From Puffinus mauretanicus (taxonomy: Eukaryota; Chordata; Aves; Procellariiformes; Procellariidae): a stretch of DNA of 64,000 nucleotides. The stretch covers positions 1,550,001 through 1,614,000 of the forward strand of contig JAJKFH010000227.1 in assembly GCA_023333565.1 (NCBI GenBank), given 5' to 3'. The position numbers and the translations under genes are program-made. Under the pieces are notes generated by a model. It saw nothing but the letters and a program-made list of their open reading frames with translations. It ran no database searches and was not told the origin of the DNA. Positions 49,501-62,932 of this stretch are shown here, piece by piece. Numbering within the stretch: the first letter of the stretch is position 1; each line of letters starts with the position of its first letter.

Positions 49501-51820
49501 TTTTATCATTTTTCTTAATGAAGCACTTCACTAATTTAATTTTATTCTCACTTAGAACATCGTTAACTGGTTTTGGGCTCCATGTGATGCGCAAAAAATC
49601 CGGTGCTCATTTGAGATGAGAAACAGGAATAAAACGCACATCAGAAATGTGACTAACGTGTGACAAGCTGTGGGGAAAAAACACGTCGTGGCTGCTGCCG
49701 TGGCAAATCCCTGCCAGCAATCGTGGGCAATGCCGAGTCCGCATTGCGCAGTGTCTCGGGTATCTTTTGCAGTGCCCGTCGGGGTATTCTTGTTCTAGAG
49801 AATATTAGTGGAATATATCTGTCCTGCATGGGCTAAAATGAAGGAAATAAAAAGAGGGATTATTTGAACCTCTTTCTAAGTGTGTAGTGCTAACAGCAGA
49901 AAGGAAATCTGGAAATGCAGCTTAATTTATCTATTTACCACCAGTCACTCGCAAGTTAAAAGTTGCAGCTTTTCATGTGCACGCTGCATCTCTCAGGCAC
50001 AAACACCATCCGCAAACACCACCGAAGCTGCTGTTCTTCAAACTTTTCTTCAAAGTCCCCTCCTCGAAGGGTTCATCCCAATAAGCGTAACCGCTTGGGG
50101 TTCACTCTATGGTAAACGCTGGATTACTCTTTCCGAGGCAGCTTTGCTTGGTGTTAGCAAGCAAATCCAGACAGCGAGCGATTGCATGGTAGGGGTTATT
50201 ATTTTGCTGATTTTAAAAAAATATTAAGCAAATACTTAACTCAAAAGCCAGTAATGTAAAGAGAAATGATTTGACAGTTGTCAATGCCTCTTAAATGGGT
50301 AGGCAGATTAGCAGCCTTACTTTTTAACATATAAACATCTGAAACCCGTTTCCTGTTTAAAACAAAAAAATCTAGGTGGATGACCTCAGGCAGAATTTTT
50401 TTTTTTTTTATTAACAAATGCGAATTGTACATCATCGTGGAAAAAAAAAAATGGGCCACTCTTGGTGGTCTTGATACATTCTGTATATGGGAGAGTGAGC
50501 GAGAGAAAGGGGAGAAAAAAAAAAATAGAAAAAATAAACTTTACCTTCTCACTTTCAGGGTGGGCAATGCCATTCCAGCGTCGGGGTCCTCGGCTCTGGG
50601 AAGTGTTAACGCTGTCACCGCAGCCCCGGTCCCACCGTCAGCGCTTCGACAGCGCTCCGAGGAAAAACATTCCCTGAATTCCTCCTCCTTCCTCCTATCT
50701 TTGCTTCAGATCCACGCGCTGCAGGTTCATGTCGCTACTGTCAGATTGCACGGGACATGGTTAATCTAAACCAGCGCCGACCCATAGTCCGACTCAGCAG
50801 CAAGGAAAAACATTGACAAATTTGCTGTTTAAAATGCTTTCTACTCTTTCCAGTGTGTGTTGGCTGTTGTGTTGCTTTTTTTTTTTTTTTTCCTTCTCTA
50901 AAGCTATAAATACACAGCACCAGCTGCAACATGTTGCTGAAACCCGCTTCGTAGATCTAGCCATACTCTGACATAACACGTTTTACTGGCTTTGGGTTAA
51001 AATTTGATATTGGAAGCTAACGTTCTGATTTTTATGTCTTTAATGGTAACAATGGCAGCTGGCTGCCGTGAGCTGCGTATTGCTCTCCCCCGGTGAGGAT
51101 GCTCTAAAAGCTCATAAAAGGCACCGTATAAAGGTAACACATGCTCAAGCATCCATTTAGTTATTATATCATGAAAAAAAAAAGACAGCTATCTTTTTAA
51201 AGCAGTGCATATTTCATGTTTATAGGCCGATTTAATGCAAGATCCTTGGCAAACCGCATAATCATTAAATTTGCCTTTTTTTCCCATCTCGGGGTTACAA
51301 GATTTCATTGAGCTGGGACACATTCAGGTTTCCTACTGTAATTCTGTTGTCAGGCTGAGGGCTTTGCATGGAATTAAAATGCAGACCTTGCCCTCCAAAA
51401 GAGGGAACACAGGCTAGATATGATCTAGACAGTTAATGCTGGCAAAACTCAAGGGTTTTTGGTCAGCTAAGCCTGTATCCACCAGTCTTTCTGGGAAATT
51501 GCAGGTCTGAGGTGGTGTTGGTTATTTATTATTGGTTATTATTGCAGGTGTTGGTTCATAATTTAATATAGTGTTAAAATGTATAGATAAAAGGTCCACT
51601 CTATAGACTGTGCAAGGCAACTCGTACCCACCCATTGGTGTCACTGGGCTGTGGATCGGACCCAGAATTTATAATAATGCATTTATAATTTCATGTTATT
51701 AAAAATAATTTGCCCTTTATTATAAATAAATTGCCCTTTTTCACCCAAAAAGCTATTCCTAGGACACTGCTTGGAGAGGGGCATTACGGTGTGCCCTGAC
51801 GCCCATTCCCCACAAATGCC
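46565..51820. other. Gene-free AT-rich unique sequence
   Basis: No gene is supported. Bases 46590-47100 are moderately GC-rich; after that the DNA is AT-rich with many TAAT and TTAAT cores. Homopolymers include T-runs at 47310-47321, 50397-50411 and 50876-50891. A purine-rich stretch spans 50488-50535. Two similar words, AATTTGCCCTTTATTA and AAATTGCCCTTTTT, lie close together near 51708-51742, possibly a small local duplication. Confidence 0.55.
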
Positions 51821-51824
51821 AGCA

Positions 51825-52650
51825 GTTATTTTTCTAATGAGCGATTACTCTAACATTAAGTAAAACAATTAATCTTCTGTGCGCTCTTGCAAATGAATCC
51901 TCATATTATCTGTATATGCCGTCAGCCGGGATAGTTTAGAAAATACCAGCTCCTATCTTATCTTGTCAGTTCATACGCTGATGGGGGGGAAAAATAATGG
52001 CTGAAAGAGCCACAGGCTAGGATAATTAGTAAAATCAAGTGACTTGCTGTTTGTTTGCTTTGCAAAATGAACTTTTACCCCTCCACCGCCACTCCTCCCC
52101 CCAATTTTCACCATCTTATCATACAGCATTTGACATGACAGGTTAATGAGAAAACCCCCAAATTGGGCTTCTGCAGCTAATTGTAGCAATGGTGGCTCTT
52201 TGCTGGGACGGCTCAATGATCCGGCTTCTTCCCCCATGAAATCTGAGCTCTCGGGGGGATGCAAAGGTTGTGATTGCAAACGTATAGAAACGCTCATGTA
52301 TAGACAATAAGTTTCTCTTATCCCCCTCGTTTCAAATTCTGGGAGAACGAAGTCTGCAGATTTTGCAAGATCTTGTCTGGCACAGTGTGCAGCAGTTTTA
52401 ACTTCTTTTTTTTTTCATGCATTTGATAATTATTTTTTAATATAACCTGCTATTAAAGTGCCTTAAGCATCCCCTCAGTCTCCTCCATGGTGCGCTCCTT
52501 CGGAAATTGCAATTTTTAGACCGCCGTGAATTGAACAATTTGGACAACAGAAGACAAACAGTTGCCGTCGGCGTGAGTGGAAAAAGAACCACATGGCGTG
52601 CTCTCGTTATTAATAATCCAGCGTCGCCATGAAGATCTGTCCACGCTGGC
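51825..52650. promoter_or_regulatory. Putative conserved noncoding regulatory block
   Basis: The block is free of repeats, apart from short homopolymers, and of long open frames. It is dense in homeodomain-type cores (for example CAATTAATC, GGATAATTAG, GCTAATTG, TTATTAATAATCC), and TATCTTATC and TATCATAC words are also present. This composition is typical of vertebrate developmental enhancers that are deeply conserved. I cannot test conservation here, so the call rests on texture alone and the limits are approximate. Confidence 0.35.
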
Positions 52651-53001
52651 CTGCATCACACACTGCTACCTCCCAGCTTCTCCCATCGCTTGGAATCTCT
52701 GCTATTAATTGACTTTTCCAGGGAGGATGTTTTTGAGGAGTCGATTTTTTTTTTTAGGGAAAATGCAAAATAGGGATAATGCAAAATTTGGGGCTTTTTG
52801 AGCAAAAAAGCCCTTTTGCTGGTTGTGTTCAAAAGTAAAACGCCGGTGATGGGTGAGCCACGGCCGCGCTGGACCCGCCATGCATCCTGCCCTGACCCCC
52901 CCTCCTCTCTGCAGGGCATCCCCCCCTCGCAGCCCCGCGGTGGCTGTTTTCTCCCCATCTGATTTATTTCTTCTCTTCTCCCTCTCTGCTTCCCTTGCCA
53001 G

Positions 53002-53130
53002 CACCTCCGTGTGCTGAGATCGCCACAAAACAGGCTCTTTCCACTGAAATCTCATGCCAGGAGGAAAATCAGCTCCTGTCTGTGTCCCACAGGGAAACGC
53101 CGGAGCCCTCAATGACTCGGAGACATGGAG
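53002..53130 (+). other. Best candidate exon in the window
   Basis: The acceptor is excellent. A CTGAT branch-point-like word at 52960-52964 is followed by about 30 bases of nearly pure pyrimidine and TTGCCAG (AG at 53000-53001). The donor is also strong: ATGGAG/GTGAGTGG at 53125-53138. The 129 bases are a multiple of three and open in the frame that enters and leaves in phase 1, giving 43 residues. The peptide (it includes CAEIATKQALSTEISCQEEN) matches no family that I recognise. The frame stays open past the donor to 53276. It may be a coding cassette exon, a noncoding-transcript exon or a chance pair. Confidence 0.3.
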
Positions 53131-53139
53131 GTGAGTGGA

Positions 53140-56100
53140 GAAAAATCCCTTTCTGCAGCTGCTTTTTCTCCTTGCAAACCTCGATACCATTAAATGACCA
53201 CTCTTCAGTGATATCCCATTTAAAAAGCTACTGCCTAGACTTTTTCTCCAGAAATAATCGCTTTTACACTGTATGAGGCTACTCAACGGGGTCCACCGAA
53301 ATCCCGTGACCAAGGCACATGGTCAAACTCTCAGGAACAAACCACTCAGCCCCGTTCTGCATCAAATTTCATTTCCAGTCACTGGATTTATTGACATTAT
53401 AATGGCCAGCCCACACAAACTGCAGCCATACAGCCAATTAACAGGACAGACAACAACAGACATTTGAGAAGTTGCTAAACTTGGTCTTGAAAACGATCTA
53501 GCTTTCTCCCTGTAAAAGGATCTTGTTCTGTCATCGTGTATTAAACTGGAAAGCTTCACGTTGGAGAGAAGTACAAAATCATATCCTGATAAGGCCTCAC
53601 ATAATATTTCAACAGATCATATCTTTTGCGGCTTAATTTCATAACTGCAATGTGAATGCGAGAGTGATTTGCCGAGACAAAAGTTTCCGCACACGCTGTT
53701 ATAAATTTCTCGGTGCGTTGTATTTAAGAGAGCTTTCTGCCAATAACCGCGGGTCTCCGATCCAGTGCGGATCTGCAGAGAAGACCCTTCTCAGTGAGGG
53801 TATGAAATGGGACCTCAGTGCTCATTTCAACCACCCCTCTGAGATGACGTGCATTTAAAAGCAATATTATGGTCATGTTCCCAAATGAGATAAGAGTGTG
53901 CACGTATATCTGGAGATCAATCAGTCTATCATTAGCGTGAAGTCCACCCCGGCAAGCCCGTGATCTGTTTTTTCATAAACATAACAGCAAAACTACCTCA
54001 ACCACGTTTTTTTTCCCCAAAATTGAAATGCAGAGATTCAAATTGACCGAAACATTTTGAAAAAATTGTGTTGATTTCTCTGAATTGTTCTCGCCATCAA
54101 AAGACCTTTGAAGGTCACCACCTTTCTTTTGACATTAAATGAAGCATTGCAGATAATGCGATGTATTTCTTTATTTTAAAAAGTTCAAAGGTCCATTAAG
54201 GCCTTCCACACTGTACAAAAGGCTTAATTCACCGGAAACCATTTTTCTCTCCCGATTGTTTGGAGCGGCAAGTGAACCAAACAATCCGTTATTCACACAG
54301 ATCTACCCAGAAACGTGTTTCCCGTGCCCAAGAGGTCTATGCTCCAACTTAACAGAAATAACTTTCCACTGGGCTGCTTTAAAACATTAAATTTGTCCAG
54401 AAACAAGAGTTTTGTGAGATGATCTGGGTAGCATTCGTAGGTACTTGCGGTAGGTGGGGACTAAATCGAGATGATGGGGTATAGAAGAAAATACTTTGAA
54501 TCTTCTGTCCAAAATTCAAGTCCATATTTTGTACCTTAAGCTCATGGCTCCAAGATGATGTTATCAAAAGATACAGTAAAAGAACAGAATAGGTGTGGGC
54601 TGACCATTTTCTGGTGCAACTGTCCATTTTAAAGCGAAATCTCTACTTTCCCACCATCACTTTGCAAAATAACTGCTTTCGGCGCTTTTGAAGGGACCTG
54701 AGCATAGCTTGCTATTCCTACATCTAGGCTGTCCAAGCTGCCCTGTGTAATACCAATGTTATTTCCTTTATATTATAAATAGGATTTGGGTTGAATATGA
54801 ATAAACTCATACCCATTGGTATGCTTTGTAACTCTAATCAGCGTTTTCCTGGGAAAAAAAAAAAAAAAGAAAGAGGAATGTTTATCTGAAAAATAAAGAG
54901 GTGCTAATTTTATCTTGTGAAAGTGGATATCTCCTTACGTCCCTCCAACTTCTAGGAAGATAACCAGAATGTATTATATCATCTAAATCCAGCATCCTAT
55001 GAGATCAAACAGAATAATGTATACATATGCCAAAGCTGATTGAAGTATTGCTGGTGCTCACTTCCGCTTCACTAAGTATGTGTTTCATTGATATACGTAA
55101 TTTGCCACCGCCATGAAAGAAATTCAAAGTCCTCTGTTTGTGCCAGTTGATTTCTATGATATCTGGAGGCTTTTAAAATAGGGATCCAAAATAGATGTGC
55201 CCTTGTCACCCCTGTGTTTAAGCTCTCTCCAACAGGAAATGGCATGGGTTCAAATTTTTTCATACTGGAAGCCACATGTAGATAGATAAGAATCATGTCT
55301 TGTCTATGACTAAGCATTGACATTTAAATGTTTAAAATATAGTCAAAATGATCCATGGTGAACCCACCTGAGACTGTTTTTCTTTGTCTAAAGTCCCACT
55401 TTCTAGCCTCTTGAAAGGGAAGGTGGAGCTCTCGGGGTTGTGACATGACGATGTTATGGTAAGGAAATGGAAGTTTGCTTTATTGTTGGTCTTCAAAGAC
55501 GAGAGGAGGTTTTGCTACTGGGCACTGCATCGCCTCCACCAGGGGAGGGTTTTATCCCTATCTTCTCCATCCCCACCAACAGGTTTAAAAGGCAGGAGAG
55601 ATGAAAGACTTTCGCTTTTGCCAGATCACAGATGTCAGATTCAACACACTTGGAAAAAAAAAAAAATTTAAAAAAAAGAGTGGTATTTCCTTCGAACTGC
55701 TGTTTCTCCTAGAGGAAGGGGGCAGCTGGAGGGGTGAGGAGAGCTGGGATGTTTATGAAGTGCGTGGGGACTTCTGAAGGAAGCTCACTGAAGGAGGTCA
55801 GATGGTTGGAGGAACTGGCAACGTGATACTGAGCCTTTCACTTCTAGGTCGCCCGGTTCAAACGCAGCCTAGGTCAAGGATGGCACAGAGCCATCTCCAG
55901 CAAATGGCGATTTTGATGCTGCATGAGAAAAATGGCTGGTGAGGCTCAGCTCCTTGCCGGCCGGGGGACAGAGCCGGCTTTTTTCCTTCCTGGTACCGTT
56001 AGCGGACAGGACACTGGTCCATTAACAGAGACCTTTGGGAAAACGTGCAGGGATGTGCAGGTATGGACTCAGTGGCATTGTCCAGGCACATGGCATCACT

Positions 56101-56580
56101 TCTCCAAGCCAAGACCAGGGGCCACCATTGGATGCGGGTGTTGCTGTGGCCAAGAGGCAGTGTCCCCCAGAAAGGAGGCTGTGTGTCACCTGCCAGCGCC
56201 GTCCCCCAGCCGCTGACTGCCAGACCCTGTGAAGGGAATATCTCCTTTCACGTAGGTCTAATTTCTCATAATGTTCCCACGGACCAGCATCTTCTTTCTT
56301 TTCCTAGAAAACATGCAGAAAATCACGCTTGGTCACTCAGATACAATCTCACTGTGGCTTCCATAGAAATATTCGTTGCATGTTGGGAGATTACTCTGTG
56401 GTTTAGCCTCACTTTACTCTTATTCTTTACTTTCACTCTAAAACATCCAGGGCTTTGAGGAGTTTATTTGTTTGGGCTTTTTAAAGTTGCAAAATATTTT
56501 TTCTTATTGCCCTTTGGTTTTGGATTTTATTGAGTCAAGATAAGAAACTATTTTATTGCAATACTGTTATAGGGAAGGGC
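53140..56580. other. Gene-free AT-rich unique sequence
   Basis: No gene is supported beyond the candidate exon to the left. A15 lies at 54854-54868, and an A-rich stretch with a central TTT spans 55653-55678. The remainder is unique AT-moderate DNA with no nameable repeat. Open frames reach 137 codons (56045-56458) without any domain. Confidence 0.55.
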
Positions 56581-56587
56581 AAATCAG

Positions 56588-56718
56588 AGGGAAGGAGAGG
56601 GAAGGGAAGGAGAGGGAAGGAGAGGGAAGGAGAGGGAAAGGAAGGGAAGGAGAGGGAAGGGGAGGGAAGGGAAGGGAAGGGAAGGGAAGGGAAGGGAAGG
56701 GAAGGGAAGGGAAGGGAA
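56588..56718. repeat. (GGGAA)n array with GGAGA variants
   Basis: About 26 pentamer units. The left half mixes GGGAA with GGAGA units, and the right half (from about 56661) is pure GGGAA. The Gly/Lys/Glu-rich plus-strand and Ser/Pro/Phe-rich minus-strand frames are artefacts of the repeat. The unit differs by one base from the CTTTC unit at 26 kb read on the other strand. Confidence 0.95.
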
Positions 56719-59193
56719 CTAGGATTCCTTGAATAAGAGGGGGAAAAAATCCTACACAATTTTGTAAGCCACTGAACACTACAGGAATATTCCCAGATTT
56801 TTAAAGCAAAAATAGCTGTTTACAGAACACCTCTTTTCTGCACAAATGCTACTCACATGCATCAATTAGGACCTTACACCAGGTTCAGAAAGGTTCATTG
56901 TGCTGTCACTTTTACTGAGAGATTTGACATAAGTCTCTTATGACTTAAATATTATTTTATGAGTTCAGCAACACAATGGCATCTCACAGTGGCTCATCCC
57001 CAATTAAAGTGCCACAGGACAGTCACAGCCAAAGGTAATTACACAGGTCTTAGTGATTTGGGAGGGAAGGGATGCTGCTGGGCTTCCCTAGCTAAGGGAC
57101 TGGGTTTTGGCTATTTGATATAGAAAATTATGAAGCTAATCATGAGTTTATAGTACTGCTGGCAGCCGGATGGTGTCTGATGTGAACAGCGTTCTCTCAG
57201 ACATCACTGGTGCCTAAGACGTTCAGGAGTGTCTACATCCCTAAGCATAACTAGGCAGATATATTAAGAAATTAGGCTGCCAGGAATTTGTGTCTTTCCA
57301 AGTCTTGCCCAGGCTGAAGTCATTGACAAAGGTATCGGGTAGGAAAAGGAGTGATCATCCAACAAAACGCAGGCAGAGAGATAAAGTTGATTCTGAAATA
57401 ATGGGCAAGAAACTCAAAGCGTGACTTCTCACAGTTCTGGACTCCATCATTTCCACATGCAGCGTCGGGCTCAATACCAAAACCATTGAAGTTGATAAAA
57501 GATCCCTGTAAGATTCAGCCAGCTTTGAAGTGAGCCACGGAGCTCGAATACGTCTCACTGTGATAACAAGCTATGAGTGACAGACACATGCCAATCTTAA
57601 TACTTGGCGTATATATTTTTATTAAGGTCATCCCTTTGTTGGGAAGAAGTACACGTAAAGAGAAAGAAAAAAAAGAGAGAGATCTCTTGTCTGGCCTTGC
57701 AGGGGAATTTTTCTGTGCAAAGGGGTCATCCCGCCAGCAGAAGGAGCTCCAGTTAAAATCCTGGCACTGCTCATTTGGTACTGATGAAATACATACTCCT
57801 CATTAAAGAGTGAAGGAAAAAGATGAAATAACCAAGTTCAGGAGGAGAGAAGGGTGCGACGAAGCTCCAGGCATAAGCAGGACCAGTGACAGAGCGGTGG
57901 ACTTATGTTCGGAGGAGCACAGATGATCCTGATAGCACGTCCTTGTCTGCAGGTACCACAGCCTTCTGGACTGTGGTTTCCTTTTCCAAACTAGAGGCTG
58001 AACTTGCTGGTAGGAGTTCAGCAGGCTGCTGTCGTTCAAGGTAGGTCCTGCCAGACAGCTGACTGGTGGTATCCTGCACTCAAGCAAGGACCAAGAGCCA
58101 AGCTCCTGGTTTCCATGGAGTTTAGGGATGCATTGCAAAGTGGCACGAAGGCAGGACCCGAGATGCCAGGGTTTTGGCAGCCCAACTGGGGACCAGGACC
58201 CAGCTCCACCTTGTGTCCATACCCACACTTCCAGTGGTCAGTCCCTGCCAACAAGTTACGGCAGCTCAGCTGATGGTTGTATGCATATTGCTCTCTTTAC
58301 GGTGGGAAAAGGTGTTCTCTGAAACATCTCTGCTGGCTTTAACATTTGGTATTAAACAATAGAGGAAAGATTTAAAAAAAAAAAAAGAAAAAGAAGGTTA
58401 AAACTCAGGGGAAATGTTCCAGTTAGTATAAGCTCACAATTATTACTACAGAGAAGTTCTCAGGTTTAAGGAGAGAAAATAAAGCCACAGGACTCCAAGC
58501 CAAAAACCAAAATGCCTCCAGCAAGTCTTTACAATTAGCCAACATTTATGCTTGAATAAAACTAAGTAATAGGATATGGGAAATACAAAATATTGTCAAA
58601 CAAAGAAACAAGAATGCCTGCAGTGCTGAATTCCATAAATAAAATACACTCCTTTGTTTAAAGCTGCTGAAGATGATCTCCTGCCACAAGCTGGTTTACA
58701 GGCTGCATTTTCCTGCAGAAAGTTATCCACACAAAGAATTAGCTTTCTTATCCTTTGTTTATATGTATTGATGATAGTGTAAAGGCACTAAAGAGCTTTG
58801 ATAAGAGATTGTTACTTCTGAGTTGCAGAGACACTGCAAAAATCTCCCCCTAGAAGTAAGACAAGAAAACTCCAGGAATTGCACAGTACTTTTTCTGCAA
58901 GTTCATGCTAATTTGCTACTGCAACATTCATGCTACAGAATGCTCTGAGATGTCTTTAAAGAGATTTTTTTTTTGTTAGAACTATTTAATGTGTTACCAA
59001 AATAAACTCAAAAGGCAGGAGGGATGTTCATCATTATCTTACCGAGTTATAATACCAGAATTCTTTTCTCCCTTATCAAATCAATGCACAAGAAAAATTA
59101 AAAATAAGATACACATGAAAAAAGGAAACAACTTTTTGTAATGTTTTGCTGATTTAAATACCTCTCATTTAAAAAAAAAATCATAAATGCATG

Positions 59194-59222
59194 TATGTGC
59201 ATATATTATATATATGCACATA
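59194..59222. other. AT-rich inverted repeat, 13-base arms
   Basis: TATGTGCATATAT and its exact reverse complement ATATATGCACATA are separated by three bases. The arms pair perfectly, and the element could extrude as a small cruciform. It lies in AT-rich DNA with no repeat family apparent. Confidence 0.85.
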
Positions 59223-62200
59223 TCAGGAAAAGGGAAAATATCTGCTGGCTCTTTTCTTGTGTAGGAAAAAGAAGCGATTGGAAGAAGCAAGTCGTGCTGC
59301 TATTACCCTCTCTGCAACACTTCTAAGGTTAAAGGAATAAAAATCCATCAATTTGTACAGCCTGACCTTGCAGTGTTGGTTTTTAGCTGAATTCAGATGT
59401 GCAGGATTAACCCAGCAAAGTTTACATGACATTGATTTAAAAGCTGCGTTACAGGACCTTCCAGCAAGTTACATTAATCGGAATCTTTAATCGGGCCTTG
59501 GGACGAAGAAAAAAGTTGCTTATCAGACGTGCAACATATGATAAACAGATGTCTCTGTGCATCAGATAAATATAAATGCAGCATGCATTGCTAACCACTG
59601 CAAGCCCACGGTTTGAGCAGCACCAAGGATGGGGCAGTGAGCAATCCCTTAGCCACGTTTTTGCTAAGATGAAGACAGGACAGAGATGTCCACGTTGGAA
59701 ATATGATGTCTCACCTCCCAGTACACACTCGGGAGTCACCCAACCACACCAGTTTGAGCAATAGACTCCGGGTACCAACCCAGCTGCCATTCAGCAGCAG
59801 ACTTGAGAAATGTCCACCTGCATGGTTGGATCCCCTAAAATAAGACAGTGGCTGGGACTGATCAGCAGAGACCCTGAAGGGTTTTACATGACAGGCACGC
59901 ACCAAGCAGGGCGTGTAGCCCTGTAGCCCGGTGGTTATGGCCCTAGAGCAGGAGGGGAGGTGGCTCTGCCCCAGTGTGGTGTTCGTTGATGAATTTTACA
60001 TTGAAGAGTTCTCCAGCAAAACACGTTGGGCCCTTGGAGCAGAAACTTCATTTCAACTCTGGATTTTTAATTTTTTTTTTTTAATACCGGCTGCTCTCAC
60101 CCAATGTCTTGTCTCCTCTTCATCTGCAGTCAAATTTAAAACCCAATTTTTTTCATTTGTTTTTCGTTTACCCATTTTTACCCTGTATCTTCTTGTAATG
60201 CAATTCCTCCTTTTTCTTACACCTTTTACACACCAGCCAAGCCATCTTTACCAGGGTGCTTGGGGCCAGACAAGGACCAAGAGACACTGTCCTTGCTCAT
60301 GGGTCTCATGCCCGTGTCCTCGATCTCTTGGAAAGTCCCATCCGAGCTCCCACGACCCCAGCTGGAGCACACCCAGCACAAACCAGTATCTCCAGGGAAG
60401 TTAGCTGTCAAATCCTAGCAGATCTCCCATGCAAAACACAATTTTTCAACTGCTTATCGCCTTGTTCTGCTGGGGCAGCTCTCGGCAGGGACGGGAAAAG
60501 GGCAAACAGCCGCTAGGAAAGCCAGCGCCTGCCAAATCCCCGATCATTTCCACAGCGCGGCGGTGCCAGGATTTCACGCAGAAAAGCTAGCCATGGTTTT
60601 CAGAGGTGAGTTTGAAGACCCATTTCCTGAGTTATTAGGATTGAAATTCCCCAAAGAATAATAAGAATATTAAATCAGCCTGGGGTAAGAGATGCGTGTA
60701 TGGAAGGATATCACCCAAGGAGGTAAAATTTCAACCAACTTCTGAATAACACGAAAAAAAGGTCGTAGAGCAGGAGTTTTTATCAACTTAATAAGAGCCT
60801 GGCTGCCTCATCTACCTAGATTATACTCAACCCAACTGGTTTTAGTTTTAAATCTCCATGGATTTCTCCATGGAAATCTCCATTGTCTGTCCACAGATTC
60901 ACCCTAAGCAGTGCTCCAGTATCTGTATCGCAAGGGTTTACACGTGGGAGCCAACTTGCAGCTCTGAATTTGGCCCATTTCTTTGGAGGATATGCCAGGA
61001 GCAGCCTGTGATGTTGTTTGGCCTCTGGAGGCAGCCCAAATGAGAGCAGAACAAAGCTTTGATGCAAATGAAAACCTACCAGTGAGTAGAGCTAAATAAA
61101 GAAAAAAATGATTATTTGTTATGGAAACCAGTGGAGGAAATCTTGAATTAGTCAGTGCATCTTGACCTCTCTCTGCCCTCCTGAAAAATGTGCATCTTCT
61201 TAAAGCATTTGGACTTTCGACTGCCAAAAAGGAGAAACTCTGTGACATTTCCAGCCACCTGGTGCAAACTCCGAACATTATTTAGCAGGAAAAAATCATC
61301 CTTATTGTACAATATCTATTTAAAAAAATGAGTAAAAAGCATGACTTCTGCAAAGCTAGATAATTTTCAGTGGCTAAGTCCAACCACCACACAAACAGGA
61401 AAAGCTTGAGTTGATATTGTGAATGAACCATGTGGTAATTGTTTCCGTACATCCTCGTTAAGATGAAAAGCTACACAAATAAACAACAACAAAAGCTGCT
61501 ATGCGCCAATCAGAGAGTTATTCCAAAAAAAAAAACCCAAAGGGAAAAATCTGGCTCTGAATATTTCTTCCCATGCTTCCTACCAGAAGGAGTATCCGAT
61601 TGAACTGGGGCTACACGAGGTGGCATTGCACGTTTTGCCTCGCTCCCTGGGTCACATTTAAGTAGTGACCGTCTGCTACAAGTCTCGGCTTGGTATGAGT
61701 AAACGGAAGGTGAGGAAGGACATGGAGAGAACCAGAAGTTACGGGGAAACGCGACAATTAACACCGGAGAAACTGCCCTTGAGGGACTCAACAGAGTCAT
61801 AATATGGAGAAACCTTCTCCGGAGAGGTGGATAATGATGTTGCCACCCACCACGTTTCACCGGCATGAAGACAGGGCTCATCAGAAAGGTCTTGTCGAAC
61901 TTTTGCAAGGGACAGAACAAGGGTGACCTCCATCCGAGAGCAGGACGAGCACCAGGATCCCTTACCGCAGCATCACAAGAGCCCCAGGGACACACTCCCC
62001 GACACAACCTTGTCCCCGGGATGGGGACCGCTCTAATTCGGAGCTGGAGACGATCCCCAGCTGACATCCACGGTACCCAGCCTGCTCCGCTGGCTGAGGG
62101 CCACACAAAAGGGTTGTGTATTCCCCATAATTGTCCTCCTTATCAGTGTTGGTGAGTGCGCAGTAGTCTAAATCACACAGTCATGACACTACACATGGCT

Positions 62201-62908
62201 GAGCAGGAAGAGCCCACTTGGCCTGGGTTAGATTAGTCTAATCCCACCTCCCTTGTTCTGTCATAATACCCCTCCATCCCTTCACTCCCTATAAAAATAT
62301 CCAGCTGTTGATTAAAATTAGTGAACTGTTGGCTTTAGGAATAGGGTTGGCAGCTTATTCTATGTATTTCCTAGATATCTCTGGATGAATTCCCCATTTA
62401 CTCGGCGGCCTGATCCTGCAAACTGCCGTGCGCTCACGGCCGGGAGGTATCAACCCTTCGCTCTCTGAAGGCGCTTATAAATCAGGGGTGAACGGCTTCC
62501 TCCTGTTCGGCCCCAGCAACCTGCTCTCAGCGTTCACATCTTCCCTCCACGGGTGTCAAGCTGCCTTTAGAAAGAGAGAAACAAACGCTCGCCCGTCAGC
62601 TGGTTGCTCTCAATAGTCCCACTGCCTTGAAAAGGTGACTAAAATAAGCTTCTGGCTTATTGCCCCCCGCCTCCAGCCTGTGACAGCCTGTGGGATGCTG
62701 GAGAAAGCCACCACGCTCGGCACGCTGCAGCAATTCAGCTCCTCGGGAGCTGCAAAGCTCTCCTGTGCTCTATATCTTGATAAGCAATCCCAAGCAGGCT
62801 GCAGAAAACCGGGATTTTGAGCAAGCTGCTGTGAAATGCTAAATATTTCCATGCCTGAGCACAGATTTGTATTACAGAGCTTTTTGCTGCGGCAGTGAGA
62901 GCTTGGGG

Positions 62909-62932
62909 AAAAAAAAAAAAAGGGGGGGGGGG
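62909..62932 (+). repeat. A-run joined to G-run
   Basis: Thirteen A residues run directly into eleven G residues. It is a homopolymer junction prone to length variation and sequencing error. The exact length should be treated with caution. Confidence 0.85.

Noticed and set aside
55848..55875. B-box-like word CCCGGTTCAAACGC suggesting a tRNA or tRNA-derived SINE
   Set aside because: The ending does not fit the GGTTCRANNCC pattern, and no A box, acceptor stem or anticodon arm can be folded at the right distance.
60237..60608. Stretch between a strong pyrimidine-tract acceptor (60236) and a CAGAG/GTGAGT donor
   Set aside because: About 370 bases with stops in every frame that I followed through. 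The upstream region is generally pyrimidine-rich, so the acceptor is not distinctive.
61510..62106. 198-codon minus-strand frame
   Set aside because: No domain; starts and ends in unremarkable sequence.
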